A stretch of 64,000 nucleotides of DNA from Bathynomus jamesi (taxonomy: Eukaryota; Arthropoda; Malacostraca; Isopoda; Cirolanidae). The notes below the pieces were generated by a model, which saw only the letters and a program-made list of their open reading frames with translations, was not told the DNA's origin and ran no database searches. Positions 52,127-61,666 of this stretch are shown here, in pieces; within the stretch, counting starts at the first letter, position 1, and every line of letters starts with the position of its first letter. A program made the position numbers and the translations under genes. The stretch spans positions 288,501 to 352,500 of the forward strand of contig JAJOZX010000995.1 of NCBI GenBank assembly GCA_023014485.1. The letters are read 5' to 3'.

Positions 52127-55100
52127 GAGAGCAAAGTGCTCACGAAAAGATGTATTGTCAATTTCAGACTTATACCCCCCGCTTAGTCACTCAATTCCCC
52201 CGAATGTCGTACTCCAAACTTTGTCATTTTATTTTATTTTAACACCCCCAACCACAGTTGAACCGTGTCAACCAGAGAAATGGTTCAACCATGGTTAACT
52301 CCTCTTTGGTACGATGGAACATAACCTCAATTTAGGTTGTGTTTTTTATATTACAGTATATGTTTAGTTCATTATAGTTTATAATTGATTTCTATTCTTA
52401 ACTTTTATATTTTTTTATTTTTTTTTATTCGATGAATACTGAGTAATTGTGTTGGTCGAATTTAATTAATTGTGTGTCAAAATATCAAATAATTCAAATT
52501 CTATCAACATTTAACGAAAGAGTATGATTTTTCTACTTAACATGCAAAAATTATTAAACCTTTTTAATATTTTTTTTATTATATAAAAATAATTTTTAAT
52601 GTAAATTTACCTGAGATTATTAAAAGAAAAGTTTGTTCGAAATGCTTTCCTTCCATTTCAATAACTTTTTTATTCTTGGCCGAAACTCATCTAAGGTTCG
52701 ATTTACTTTTATTTTTAAGAGTATTATAAAATTATGTTAGCTCATTAAAATGCATAATTGATCTCTATTTTTAATTTGTATTTTTATTTCTTTTGTTCAA
52801 TTAATCGTGAGTAACTGTCCTTAAATTGTTATTGTACCATTTGTAAGGTATCAAACGAAAATTATAGTCAAATTGACATACTACTACAGAGTATATGGCT
52901 ATGAATTTTAGGAGTCGAAATTAATTGTGTCAAAATTCAATTTTTAAAACCGTGAGATTTACTTTCATTACTTGTAAGGTCCTCTAAGTACGTATTTTTT
53001 TAATTACCTTATACGTGTAACTGATTAATTATAAAATCTATAATCCTAATTGAATTTTATTACTTTTGACACATATTCCCTCCAGTCACTTTTGCATTAA
53101 AACTCGTATGCAAACATCATCATTATAATATATCATAATTATTGCTTACTATATATAAATTCTCGCTCATGCATTTATACAGTTAATTTAACAATCCTCT
53201 CAGCTAATCTGTCTCTCGAAATTATAAGATACACACTTTGTACCCAATAAACATAAATACACATTTGACCACAGGTCTATACATCATCCACTACGTAATT
53301 CGATTTGTACCTACAACAGTCAATAAAAACGCATGTATGCACACTATTACACTATATATACTATATACAAACCTTATGCTAAAATCATTGGATATCACAA
53401 TAAACTATTTCATTACGTGTAAGTGCAAACTATGCTATTTAGTCTTAATCATTTTTGCTTTCTAATATATCTTGCTCATGCATTTATTCAGTTAATTGAA
53501 CAATCCTCTCAACTAATCTGTCCCTCGAAATTGTAAGATACACACTTTGTACCTAGTACACAAAAATACACACTAGACCACAGGTCTATACATCATCCAT
53601 TACGTAATTCTATTTTTACCTACAATAGTCAATAAAAATTAGTTTACAGATTGTACGATTTACAGTTTTCCCTTTTATCTGCTATTCATTTTGTATGTAA
53701 TTCTTCCCACAAAAAAAAAAAAAAAACAAATTTGTTAAAAATTTAACAATATCATTCTTTGTCTAACTTCATTGTTTGACTAAATTAACGTATTAATCCT
53801 TTTATTCTTTTTACACAAAATTAAAGTATTAATGTTTGAATTTTTTTATATTTTGTAAGCAAGTGTCATTTTAAAAATTTGATTACTCTGCATTGTACTC
53901 AACCACGCGAAATCGTTCTGTATAAAATTTGTATTGTAAAGAAAAATTCGTCATCTAACTTGAATTAGTTAGGATGTTATTCTCTTAATTCTATTGTATT
54001 AATTGTACCCTATTAGATTATTGTATAAATATCATTTTTAAAGGGGAGAGTAATGTAAAAAATGAACAATGAATAATCCATATTCATTTTTACAAAAGAA
54101 CCAAAATCGCTTAACGCGAGTTTGGATAATAATTTTACTTGGAGCTTCCTATTTTTGTTCGTGTCACAACCCTACGATCTACCATATCTATGGTTTAGTC
54201 GTATCTATTTTCCATTTTTCATTGTTATAGAATTTATTATAATTAATTATGATTGTCTTCCATCTCACCCTCGACCCTAGATTATGCATACACATTGCAT
54301 GTAACAGGATTGGAACCCGTAGTTGTACTTCTTAGTCATTAATACCCACTCTTTGTCTCTAATTCGTTCATGTAAATCTTCCTAATAATGATTTGTACTA
54401 TACGTACAAATTCAATAACTATGACGTCACATTTTCCCGTCATTAATTTCCCTTCATTATATCTCTAGTATGCAATGTATGAAAATTCTTTATCATCATA
54501 AAAAAACTGTACACTCTATAGAAGTCATTTATATTTATATGTTATGTAGTATAAATATAACTATTATTCGACCATATATCCCCCGCCCCCATACGTCCAT
54601 ATCTTATCTTGACCATTATCGTATGTCAATTTTATTAAATATTCATTTTTTCTCGTGAAATGCAAAACTTCATGCCTTCGTTCGAAAACGCAAAAATACG
54701 TTCTCGTATTATTTTTTTCATTTTTATTTTTTATTTTTAAGTGCGTTCACCCCTCACAAGATATTCATAAATGCTTAGTAAGTTATCAAATTCCGCTCAC
54801 TACGACAGAATCGAACGCTTCTAAGATAAATACCTCCGTTCGCTCTGATTTCAAATTTATAACATATTATAACATATTATTTCCTAAATAAATTATCTCG
54901 TATGTGCTCATGTACTTGTGTTGTACTAATAACCATCTAGTATAACCATCTAGTATAACCATCTAGTATAACCATCTAGTATAACCATAATAAATATATA
55001 AAAACACTAAGAATGGTAAACGACGTAATGTACTTTAATGAAACTGTAATTAATAATAACTTGTAATGTACTTCAATGAAACTGTAATTAAATGTAATGA

Positions 55101-55506
55101 TTTAATTTATAATGTAAGAATGTACTTTAATAGAACTGTAATGGACAATCATAAGCGAATGTGAAGTAATCCATAATTGTAATCGTAATTGTAATGAACC
55201 AAAATTAATACGTACTCAGTCGTGTACTTAATTTGTACTTATGTGTACTATTACGAAATGATATCGCCTTCAGAAATGAAGATTCGGCAAAAAAATATAC
55301 GATTAGTTTTTATTTTTATTTTTTAAATTTTTATTTGGAATCTTTCAAACATCTGATCATGTGTTTAAAAGGGGGGAACTTAACCTTCAACTTCCGTCCC
55401 CCAACATTTAGGTTTATATTATACATGTATTTGTAAAATTAAGGCACTTCATTGAGGTCACTTCATTAGAGCACTTCATTTACGGCACTTCATTACGAGC
55501 CTCCTT
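50118..55506 (+). mobile_element. Internal region 9 (type B, last internal copy)
   Basis: The AAGAAG repeats are expanded (50200-50320). There are four 41-bp and about eight 32-bp units, and the 20-bp repeat reaches five units (51500-51600), the longest in the window. The third A tract is interrupted (53711-53730). It shares some variants with regions 6 and 8 (GTTTGTTCG, AATTTGTATTTTT) but keeps CATTGTTGCG and CATGCCGTTCC, so it is intermediate. Confidence 0.83.
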
Positions 55507-56006
55507 TGTTAGCAGCCTTGCTGCGAGGAGGGGGCAGAGGCCCTTGCCTCCTTAACTTTTTTTAGATTCCGGCCTGAGCCATGGTCGAAAGAGGTCGAAC
55601 CTCTACCCCTGTAAATTCAGAGCACTACCTGTACATTTTGAGAAGTAAACTACAAAAAGAGAAAGTTTTTATCTTTTCCTTCAAGCCTTGTTCTCTTCAG
55701 GAATTTAGTCAGTAAAGTCGATAAGTTATAAAAAAAATCGATAAGTTTTAGTACCAAGAGAAAGTATCAGAGTATTATAGCAAGAGAAGAATTAATAATC
55801 GTCGACCCATAAAGCGAGAAAAAGGGGACAACCCAAGCACCATAGAAGATATTGGCATAACAGTCTGGCGAGTCTGTAGCCAAGAGTTTAACAAGAGGCG
55901 ACCGAAAAGAATTAGAATGTTATAGAAGAAATATCCGTTGCTGCCTCCTAACTAGAACCCCCGTCGATTCCGAACCGACTCAGGGCTATAGGAGGAGGGG
56001 TTAACA
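55507..56006 (+). repeat. LTR-like block 10, right terminus of the array
   Basis: It starts TGTTAGCAGCC and ends GTTAACA at 56006. In the other nine copies the next bases are TTG and TGGCGACC; here (TA)n begins at once. It is slightly diverged just before the end (GGGCTATAGGAGG instead of GGGCCATAGACGG). Ending at the same base that precedes the PBS-like motif in other copies is what a terminal 3' LTR would show. Confidence 0.65.
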
Positions 56007-56020
56007 TATATATATATATA
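56007..56020. repeat. (TA)7 at the array boundary
   Basis: A short TA microsatellite starts at the base after the array ends. Integration into a TA-rich target is possible but cannot be tested without the left flank. Confidence 0.9.
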
Positions 56021-56385
56021 AGATAAGGAGAAAGTTGTTCATTTGTGTGTGTGTATATTTCGTCTGAACTATTATTTTGACGATTTTACGTATTATATTA
56101 TTTTTTGGGGAGTAGAAGGCAAATTCTATTTATTTAATTAATAATCATTTTCTTATTGTCAATTTCGATTTATGTCTGTATGCTTTGGTAACGAATTAAA
56201 ATGGTATCTAGCAACTCACCCTAATAATGTATACCTGTACAATTAAAATAAAAAATGGTATCTGGCAACTCAACTATCATCTATATAAGACCCGCTTGGC
56301 TTCGGAGCTGGTAGTTTGATGCGAACTTTGGCTGAATAAAGAACTCTCTCCTTCCCTTCTTAGGTTAAGACTTAGCTTAGTTTCC
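56021..56385 (+). promoter_or_regulatory. Possible solo-LTR-like or promoter segment of another element
   Basis: Two near copies of ATGGTATCT(A/G)GCAACTCA lie 54 bp apart (56198-56218, 56252-56272). TATATAAG follows at 56282 and AATAAA at 56335, then a CT-rich run. Repeated upstream motifs, a TATA box and a polyadenylation signal about 50 bp apart resemble a U3-R-U5 layout. No clear TG...CA ends or target duplication were found, so this remains tentative. The part from 56021 to 56197 shows nothing specific. Confidence 0.3.
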
Positions 56386-56559
56386 CTTTGGGGGGTTACG
56401 ACCTCCCACCTTGTCCCCCCAAAGTCCTCCTCCGTCTATCCTTTCACTTAGGCTAAGGCAAGCCCTTGGGGGGAGGTCATCCTTCCTTCTCCCCCCGAAG
56501 GATCCTCCCCTCTCCCCCCTTCAGGTGTACCCCTCCCCCCTTGGCTTCTTCTAAGCCAA
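56386..56559. other. Cluster of GC-rich hairpins
   Basis: CTTTGGGGGG (56386-56395) pairs with CCCCCCAAAG (56415-56424), a perfect 10-bp stem. GGGGGGAG (56468-56475) pairs with CTCCCCCC (56489-56496). TTGGCTT (56541-56547) pairs with AAGCCAA (56553-56559). The strand is strongly C-rich overall, unlike the AT-rich array. It could be a structured RNA leader; no known ncRNA family is recognised. Confidence 0.45.
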
Positions 56560-56740
56560 CTGGCTGATTAGGAGTCTATAAGACAAAGGCCACTCGGCTG
56601 AAGTCTTATTATGCACTTGGCTCCTGCCAGGTGAACACCTCTCCTCCTTTCTCTCCTTCTCCTCTCTTTCTCTTGAGGGATAACGCCGCCTCCAAGTTTC
56701 ATGACCCCTTGTTGCACCTGCAGCATCCCCCACCCCCCTT

Positions 56741-56880
56741 TGCAACATTGAGTTGTTGCATACCCCCACCCCCTTTGCAACATTGAGTTGCTGCATACCC
56801 CATCCCTTTTGCAACATTGAATTGTTGCATACCCCACCCCCTTTGCAACATTTGGTCATTATCTCTTGCAACATTGCGAC
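56741..56880. repeat. 34-35 bp hairpin minisatellite
   Basis: Units start at 56741, 56776, 56810 and 56844 (the last diverged). Each core is TGCAACATTGAGTTGTTGCA or a one-base variant, with stem TGCAACA/TGTTGCA, separated by C-rich spacers. Long minus-strand frames here are a product of the repeat and are not genes. Confidence 0.85.
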
Positions 56881-56906
56881 ATTCCTGAACTCTACCTTTT
56901 TTCGGC

Positions 56907-57449
56907 TATACTACTGCGTCCCCATATAAAAAGGAAGAAACTAACAAAGTAGAAGAAACGCAGAGACATTTCACAGCCAAGATTGATGGCTGCAAAGAAC
57001 TCAACTACTGGGAAAGACTACGTAAACTGAATCTGCACTCCCTGGAAAGAAGAAGAGAGAGGTACACCATAATCTACATCTGGAAAATGAACGAAAAACT
57101 GGTACCAAACCTAAAACTAAACCTAATTACCATTCAAACAACACTGAAAAATAGGAAAGGCAGAATGTGTAGTGTTCCCAAATTAAAGGCCCGACAAGGG
57201 ACCTCAACAATGAAGGAAAATAGCTTGTTTGTCAGGGAGCCAAGACTTTTTAACCAGCTTCCTAAGGACCTTAGAAACGTTACAGGGGTCAAAGTTGAAG
57301 TCTTCAAGAAAAGACTAGATGCCTGGCTCAGGACGGCACCAGATGAGCCGGCTGTACCTGGCTATGTACGGTGGAGAGCGCAAGAAAGCAACTCGTTCCT
57401 CCACCAAGCCAGACCTAGAGGCGCGGCCACCAGCTTGACCTTCATATGA
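56907..57449 (+). pseudogene. CR1/L2-like LINE reverse transcriptase, C-terminal fragment
   Basis: Reading in the frame of 57087 but upstream of that ATG gives SPYKKEETNKVEETQRHF, then GCKELNYWERL, HSLERRRERYTIIYIWK, a basic stretch, SLFVREPRLFNQLPKDLRN, VEVFKKRLDAWLRTAPDEP, and a natural-looking stop at 57447. This is the conserved region after the RT thumb in CR1/L2-type LINEs. The endonuclease, the palm motifs and the rest of the RT are absent upstream, so it is a 5'-truncated dead copy. It is not the same copy as the CR1-like fragment at 61651-64000. Confidence 0.8.
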
Positions 57450-57525
57450 AGAGAGACCAACGCACGAACAGCAACGAGGTTAACGAAGTTATGGAAAAAC
57501 AGAAACTGTCTATTTACTCCTGTCA

Positions 57526-57528
<3 letters not shown>

Positions 57529-57613
<85 letters not shown>

Positions 57614-57623
57614 AGTGTGTGTA
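57529..57623. repeat. Compound microsatellite (CT)n(AT)n(GT)n
   Basis: CT runs to 57566, AT to 57600 and GT to 57623 with one interruption (GTGAGTG). It lies just after the LINE fragment and may mark its 3' tail. The frames it creates on both strands are spurious. Confidence 0.95.
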
Positions 57624-57920
57624 GTTTTTGAAAACACAATCATCATGCTAAAAAAATAATACTGCTAAAACTCACAAAGATAAAAATATATAAAACTAAT
57701 CTTTTCTTGGAAGCTTGTCCCGCCCGTCAGGATGATTTAAAACAAATCGGAAAAAGTTTTAAGAAAACTCTGGTACCCGCCAGAAAGATGACGTTACTAG
57801 TGAATAAAGAAAAAGGGGTGGGAAAAGAAAAAAAAACAATCCACTAAAATAGCTAATCGGGTCAGAATTTTGTTAAAATCTTTGTACAAGTTGAAGCCAA
57901 CCAGAGCAACTTATTTGAAA
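57624..57920. other. Unassigned sequence
   Basis: No convincing gene, repeat or motif is seen. The last bases (57907-57923, CAACTTATTTGAAAGGA) match sequence at the right end of the following LINE and are its likely target site. The stretch may belong to the CR1-like element whose 3' part resumes near 61651, but no endonuclease motif is recognisable here. Confidence 0.4.
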
Positions 57921-58117
57921 GGATAAAAAAAATACACCCAAAACAACTGTACTTCCAACCCCAAATTGTTGGACAAATTAATAAAGAAAATAAGGTACAA
58001 AAAGAAATGAGAGTATTAACAGTACATTTTGACCAAAGATAATAAGAAACTGATAGGAAGGAGCTAAAAACGTCAACGTATGTCGACAGTTAGCAACTGA
58101 CGAGGAAGCTTCTAACA

Positions 58118-58456
58118 GTGGCTGTATCCTCCAGCGCGGGACACGTCAACGCGAAGAAGAGGCGATGTCAAACCGAAACATCAACACCCTGGTGGCCAAA
58201 CTTCCTCAAATCTCCGTGCAGCGGGCTGTCAACGGTTGGCCAGACTGGCAGTCGACGGCCTGTTGCGTGGCACGGTCAGAATGCCGATCGGCTCCCGGGG
58301 CCGGACCTACACCAGCTTGCTATTTTTTTCATTTACGTGGAGCAATTGCGTGCTCCCGGACTACTCTTACTCTCCGGCGACATTAAGACTATTCCAGGCC
58401 CCATACAACTTACACATGTCACCATACACAAAGACATAGACACAATAGGACCATGA
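58118..58456 (+). pseudogene. N-terminal LINE frame with 2A-like motif
   Basis: This frame has no ATG; the position given is a GTG codon, so the true start is unknown. Near the end, residues 82-95 read LLLLSGDIKTIPGP (58361-58402). The 2A ribosome-skipping consensus is D(V/I)ExNPGP, and several non-LTR retrotransposons carry it after a leucine-rich run just before the endonuclease. Here E is K and N is I, so the motif is degenerate. The frame ends with TGA at 58454, overlapping the ATG of the endonuclease frame as ATGA. Confidence 0.55.
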
Positions 58457-59173
58457 GACACATAGAGAAGCATAATATTAACATATTACAGTACAACGTA
58501 GATGGCCTCACAAACAAAATCATGCAGCTTAGGGAATTCGTACACAAACAAAACATTCCCAAAACTAAAAGAAAACTAAAACGCACACACAAAACACCCA
58601 CCATCCCTGACTTCACGGCAATCCGTCAAGATCGTACTGGGGGTCACGGAGGTGGACTCATCACTAACATACGTAAAAGCATTAGCTACACTGATGCCAC
58701 CCAAAACATTACAAACACAATCCAAGCAGATAACACGATAGAAATACAGGCAGTTAACATTAAAACACGCGCAAAACACAACACCACACTTATCAACATT
58801 TACATCCCACCAGATAGTTCACCTCGGGTGCCAACCAATTACAATTCACAGTTACACAATCTGGCCTCTCTCACTAATGTCATCTTAGGAGGAGACTTCA
58901 ACGCTAAAGACACTAGTTGGTACCTGCACAACCAAAGCAACACCAGAGGTGCCAACATAGTCACACAACTAAACAGCCTCTTCATTCTTAACAATACAGA
59001 AGAACATACACACATACCACATCAAGCAGGATACTGAAACTCCTCCCCAGACATAACGTTCTGTTCCCCCTCACTAGCAACACATACACACAGGAGAACA
59101 GAAAAACAACTGTCATCAGACCACCTGCCCAGTGCCCATCATCATTACAACACGTTCTACACTCTGCCCCAAC
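58453..59173 (+). pseudogene. LINE endonuclease (exonuclease-endonuclease-phosphatase fold), broken
   Basis: It begins with MRHIEKHN and NILQYNVDGLTNKI, the usual N-terminal asparagine motif. GGHGGGLITNI, NIYIPPDSSP and VILGGDFNAKDTSW follow. A TGA at 59035 interrupts it, after which NSSPDITF and SSDHLP, the C-terminal catalytic motifs, continue in the same frame. The QETK-type segment expected after HKQNI is missing, so the catalytic glutamate appears lost. In this family the enzyme nicks target DNA to prime reverse transcription; this copy should be inactive. Confidence 0.8.
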
Positions 59174-59550
59174 AGCCTTAGGCACACTTGCAGAAATTAC
59201 AAGAAAGCTGATTAGGAACAGTTCAAAATACAGACTGAGGAACAATTCACCGCATTAAACGGCACACCCATCATAAACATCAATACAACACTGAAGACAT
59301 TTAATCAGATCATCAATAATGCAAACAAACACATACCCAAGGGCAACAGTAGGAAATACAACGCAAATTACACTAGAGAAATAGCCCACCTCATAAGGCA
59401 ACGTAACAACCTCAAACATAACATACAAACACCACACACAGAAGCCATAAAACAGCAGATACAACAGCACAACACAGAAATAAACAACAAACTTAAAGAA
59501 AAACAAACAGAAACATTTAGGGAATTCATAACAACACTAAACCACTCCAC
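59174..59550 (+). pseudogene. LINE linker between endonuclease and RT, shifted frame
   Basis: After a frame change the coding sense continues: NYKKAD, then TAG at 59213, EQFKIQTEEQFTALNGTP, NKHIPKGNSRKYNANYT, REIAHLIRQRNNL and a K/Q-rich stretch ending FREFITTLNHS. Another single-base shift near 59545 moves coding back to the frame of the RT. The TAG stands where related elements have tryptophan, as far as I can recall the family. Confidence 0.7.
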
Positions 59551-61623
59551 AGATACATCCAGGCTATAAAGACTAGTATAAACAGCATTACCCACTCTAA
59601 CAGCGGCATTCATACCTCACACGCAGCTATCTGTCGCAGCCAAAATAATATCCCAACATATACACAACAAGCTAACATTCTAATTAATCACTACGCAAAG
59701 ATAAATCATTTAAACAGAGACAACGACCAGAAACACGCAGACAGACAAACAGCCAGACACAAGAAAACCTACAGACTCGACACGACCATTACACCCTTCA
59801 ATACAGACCAGACTACCAAGATCATCAAGAACATTAAGAATTCGAAGGCTACTGAACCAGACAACATATCTAACATACACCTTAAACACTTGGGCCCACA
59901 GGAAATGCTAGCTCTCACAAACATCAACACATATTCATACCAACACTGTATTATTCCTGACATATGGAAACAAGGTAAAATTATTACACTACTCAAACCA
60001 AACAAAAAGCCAACAGAACCAGCTTCCTATAGACCCATTACTTTACTATGCACACCTTCCAAGGTAACAAAAAGACTAATCTTACAAATCACCAACCCAC
60101 ACTTACCACAATCGCCTACTCAACATGGATTCAGACCTCACCACTCAACCACGACATTACTCACTAACCTCGCGCAGCACATCATGGATGGCATCAACTC
60201 CAGACGACCAGCTCAACGTACACTATTAGCAACAATAGACATTAGTAAAGCATTTGATGCTATCCCACGCTTCCCTCTCATAAACAAAATACTCAACACA
60301 AACATGCACAATAACACCAAAAGGTGGCTGAGCAACTATCTTTCAGGAAGATACCCACATGTCACATTTAATGGCAAGTCATCCAAAAACAAGCTTTTTC
60401 CGAACGGGGTCCCTCAAGGCTCTGTTCTCTCACCAACACTGTTCAACTTATATATGCATGACATTCCAACACCCATAGATAACAAGCTTACCTGACCATC
60501 ATATGCAGATGACATCACTCTAACATCCACCCACAACAACATCGACACCGCTACAAATAACCTACAAACATATATAAACAGTACACAAGACTAGCTTACA
60601 CACAATAGACTCAAAGTAGCGCCCACAAAATCAACCATCACCTTGCTAACAAGCAACACAAAAGAACACCAGATAACTTCACAGATCACACTAAACAACA
60701 CCAACATTCCACACACTCACAGGACCAAAATACTTGGGGTCACATACAAAACATCATTATCTTTTGCAAACCACATTCACGACATTAAAAACAAATGTAC
60801 GTCAAGACTTAACACGCTTAGGGTACTAACAGGCACAAACTTTGGTCACCAGCAGGAAACAACATTACTCATATACAAACAATATATTCGCTTAGTTTTG
60901 GACTATGCTAGCCCATGCTGGGCACCCATTATCTCAAACACACACATAAACACCTTACAGACAATACAAAACAACGCACTTCGTATCATTACAGGATGTA
61001 CTCAAGCAACACCACTAGAACACATGCACACAGAAACAAAAATACTGAAAGTTAGGGAACATTTAGACATGAGGAGAACACAATTCATGGCAGCAGCGAC
61101 AACTAACCCACAACACCCTTGCCACTACATGTACAATCATGCACCAACACCTCGCACCATTAAGGTAACACCAGAGAGACATTATAACCAAATATTCCAT
61201 TCCATACCACGCCCCACAGACATCACACAGTACAGGAAACACATACACACACACCTAACCCACAAAGCACTGACACGACTCGGTCCGAATACGGTCCTAG
61301 GTGCGAAGCCGCCACCCATTGACAGGTCAGAGACCAGCCTGAGCAGATCGGATCGAGTTAACTTAGCACGATTCCGATGTAGACATCACCCCAACTTACA
61401 GACATATAAACACAGACTAGACAACTCCACAGACGACACCTGCCACCTGTGCCAGGACACACCACAAACAATTGAACACATTATGACAGACTGTACCGCT
61501 CTAGCACAACAACGAACACAACACAACATCACTCGTGCGTTGAACCTCTGGTCCACTCCGGAGAGGGCGATCGGTTACCTGCGTGCCGCCGGCTTACTCG
61601 ATCAGGATGGGCTGATCGGCTAA
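59551..61623 (+). pseudogene. LINE reverse transcriptase with C-terminal CCHC finger
   Basis: One frame is continuous apart from TGA at 60493 and TAG at 60592. It includes KATEPDNISNIHLKHLG, SYRPITLLCTPSK, QHGFRPHHSTTTLL, IDISKAFDAIPR (motif A aspartates), NGVPQGSVLSPTLFNLYMHDI (motif B) and the catalytic YADD at 60502-60513. The thumb includes KILGVTYKTSLSF and YASPCWAP. The C-terminus has CHLC-X8-H-X4-C (a C-X2-C finger, 61441-61494), a nucleic-acid-binding finger usual in this group. The natural stop is at 61621. Confidence 0.88.
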
Positions 61624-61640
61624 CCAACAACAACAACAAC
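61623..61640 (+). repeat. CAA-repeat 3' tail of the LINE
   Basis: Five CAA units directly after the RT stop codon. Short tandem 3' tails replace poly(A) in I/Jockey-related and some other LINEs. Confidence 0.75.
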
Positions 61641-61666
61641 TTATTTGAAATAAAATCCATTTGAAA

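Larger units (their letters stand above)
1..56006 (+). repeat. Macrosatellite-like tandem array of a ~5.7-kb LTR-retroelement-like unit
   Basis: The same landmark order recurs ten times. A TGACGTCA site lies at 2814, 8436, 14098, 19806, 25506, 31333, 37018, 42844, 48545 and 54422, so the period is 5.62-5.88 kb. All copies are head to tail. Length differences come mainly from minisatellite copy number, from homopolymers and from the type A/type B cassette swap. No unit holds an open frame that stays intact in all copies, so the unit is non-coding. Orientation is set by the LTR-like block and the PBS-like motif that follows it. The left edge is the window edge, so total copy number is unknown; the right edge at 56006 is real. 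A ribosomal spacer was considered, but no rRNA gene is present. Confidence 0.95.
57921..61650 (+). mobile_element. Nearly full-length, inactive APE-type LINE (I/Jockey/Ingi-like)
   Basis: The order is: 5' leader, N-terminal frame with a 2A-like motif, apurinic-type endonuclease, linker, reverse transcriptase, C-terminal CCHC finger, then a CAA-repeat tail (61623-61640). Flanks share CAACTTATTTGAAA (57907-57920 and 61637-61650). A second candidate duplication, ATTTGAAAGGA (57913-57923 and 61659-61669), would put the right edge slightly later. At least three frame changes and four in-frame stops show that it is dead. Codon use is A- and C-rich on this strand. Clade assignment is tentative. Confidence 0.8.

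Noticed and set aside
1..56006. CRISPR-like or rDNA-spacer interpretation of the repeats
   Set aside because: The short repeats are contiguous minisatellites without unique spacers, and no rRNA gene or promoter is found in any unit.
56551..56874. Minus-strand frame of 107 codons
   Set aside because: Created by the 34-35 bp minisatellite (repeated CNNSMLQKG); the other minus frame is open for the same reason.
57362..57646. Minus-strand and plus-strand frames over the microsatellite
   Set aside because: The HTHTHIYIYIYIERERE-type and SLSLSLYIYIYI-type peptides are direct translations of (GT)n(AT)n(CT)n.
58988..59613. Minus-strand frames opposite the LINE
   Set aside because: Shadows of the A/C-rich plus-strand LINE coding sequence; no similarity of their own.
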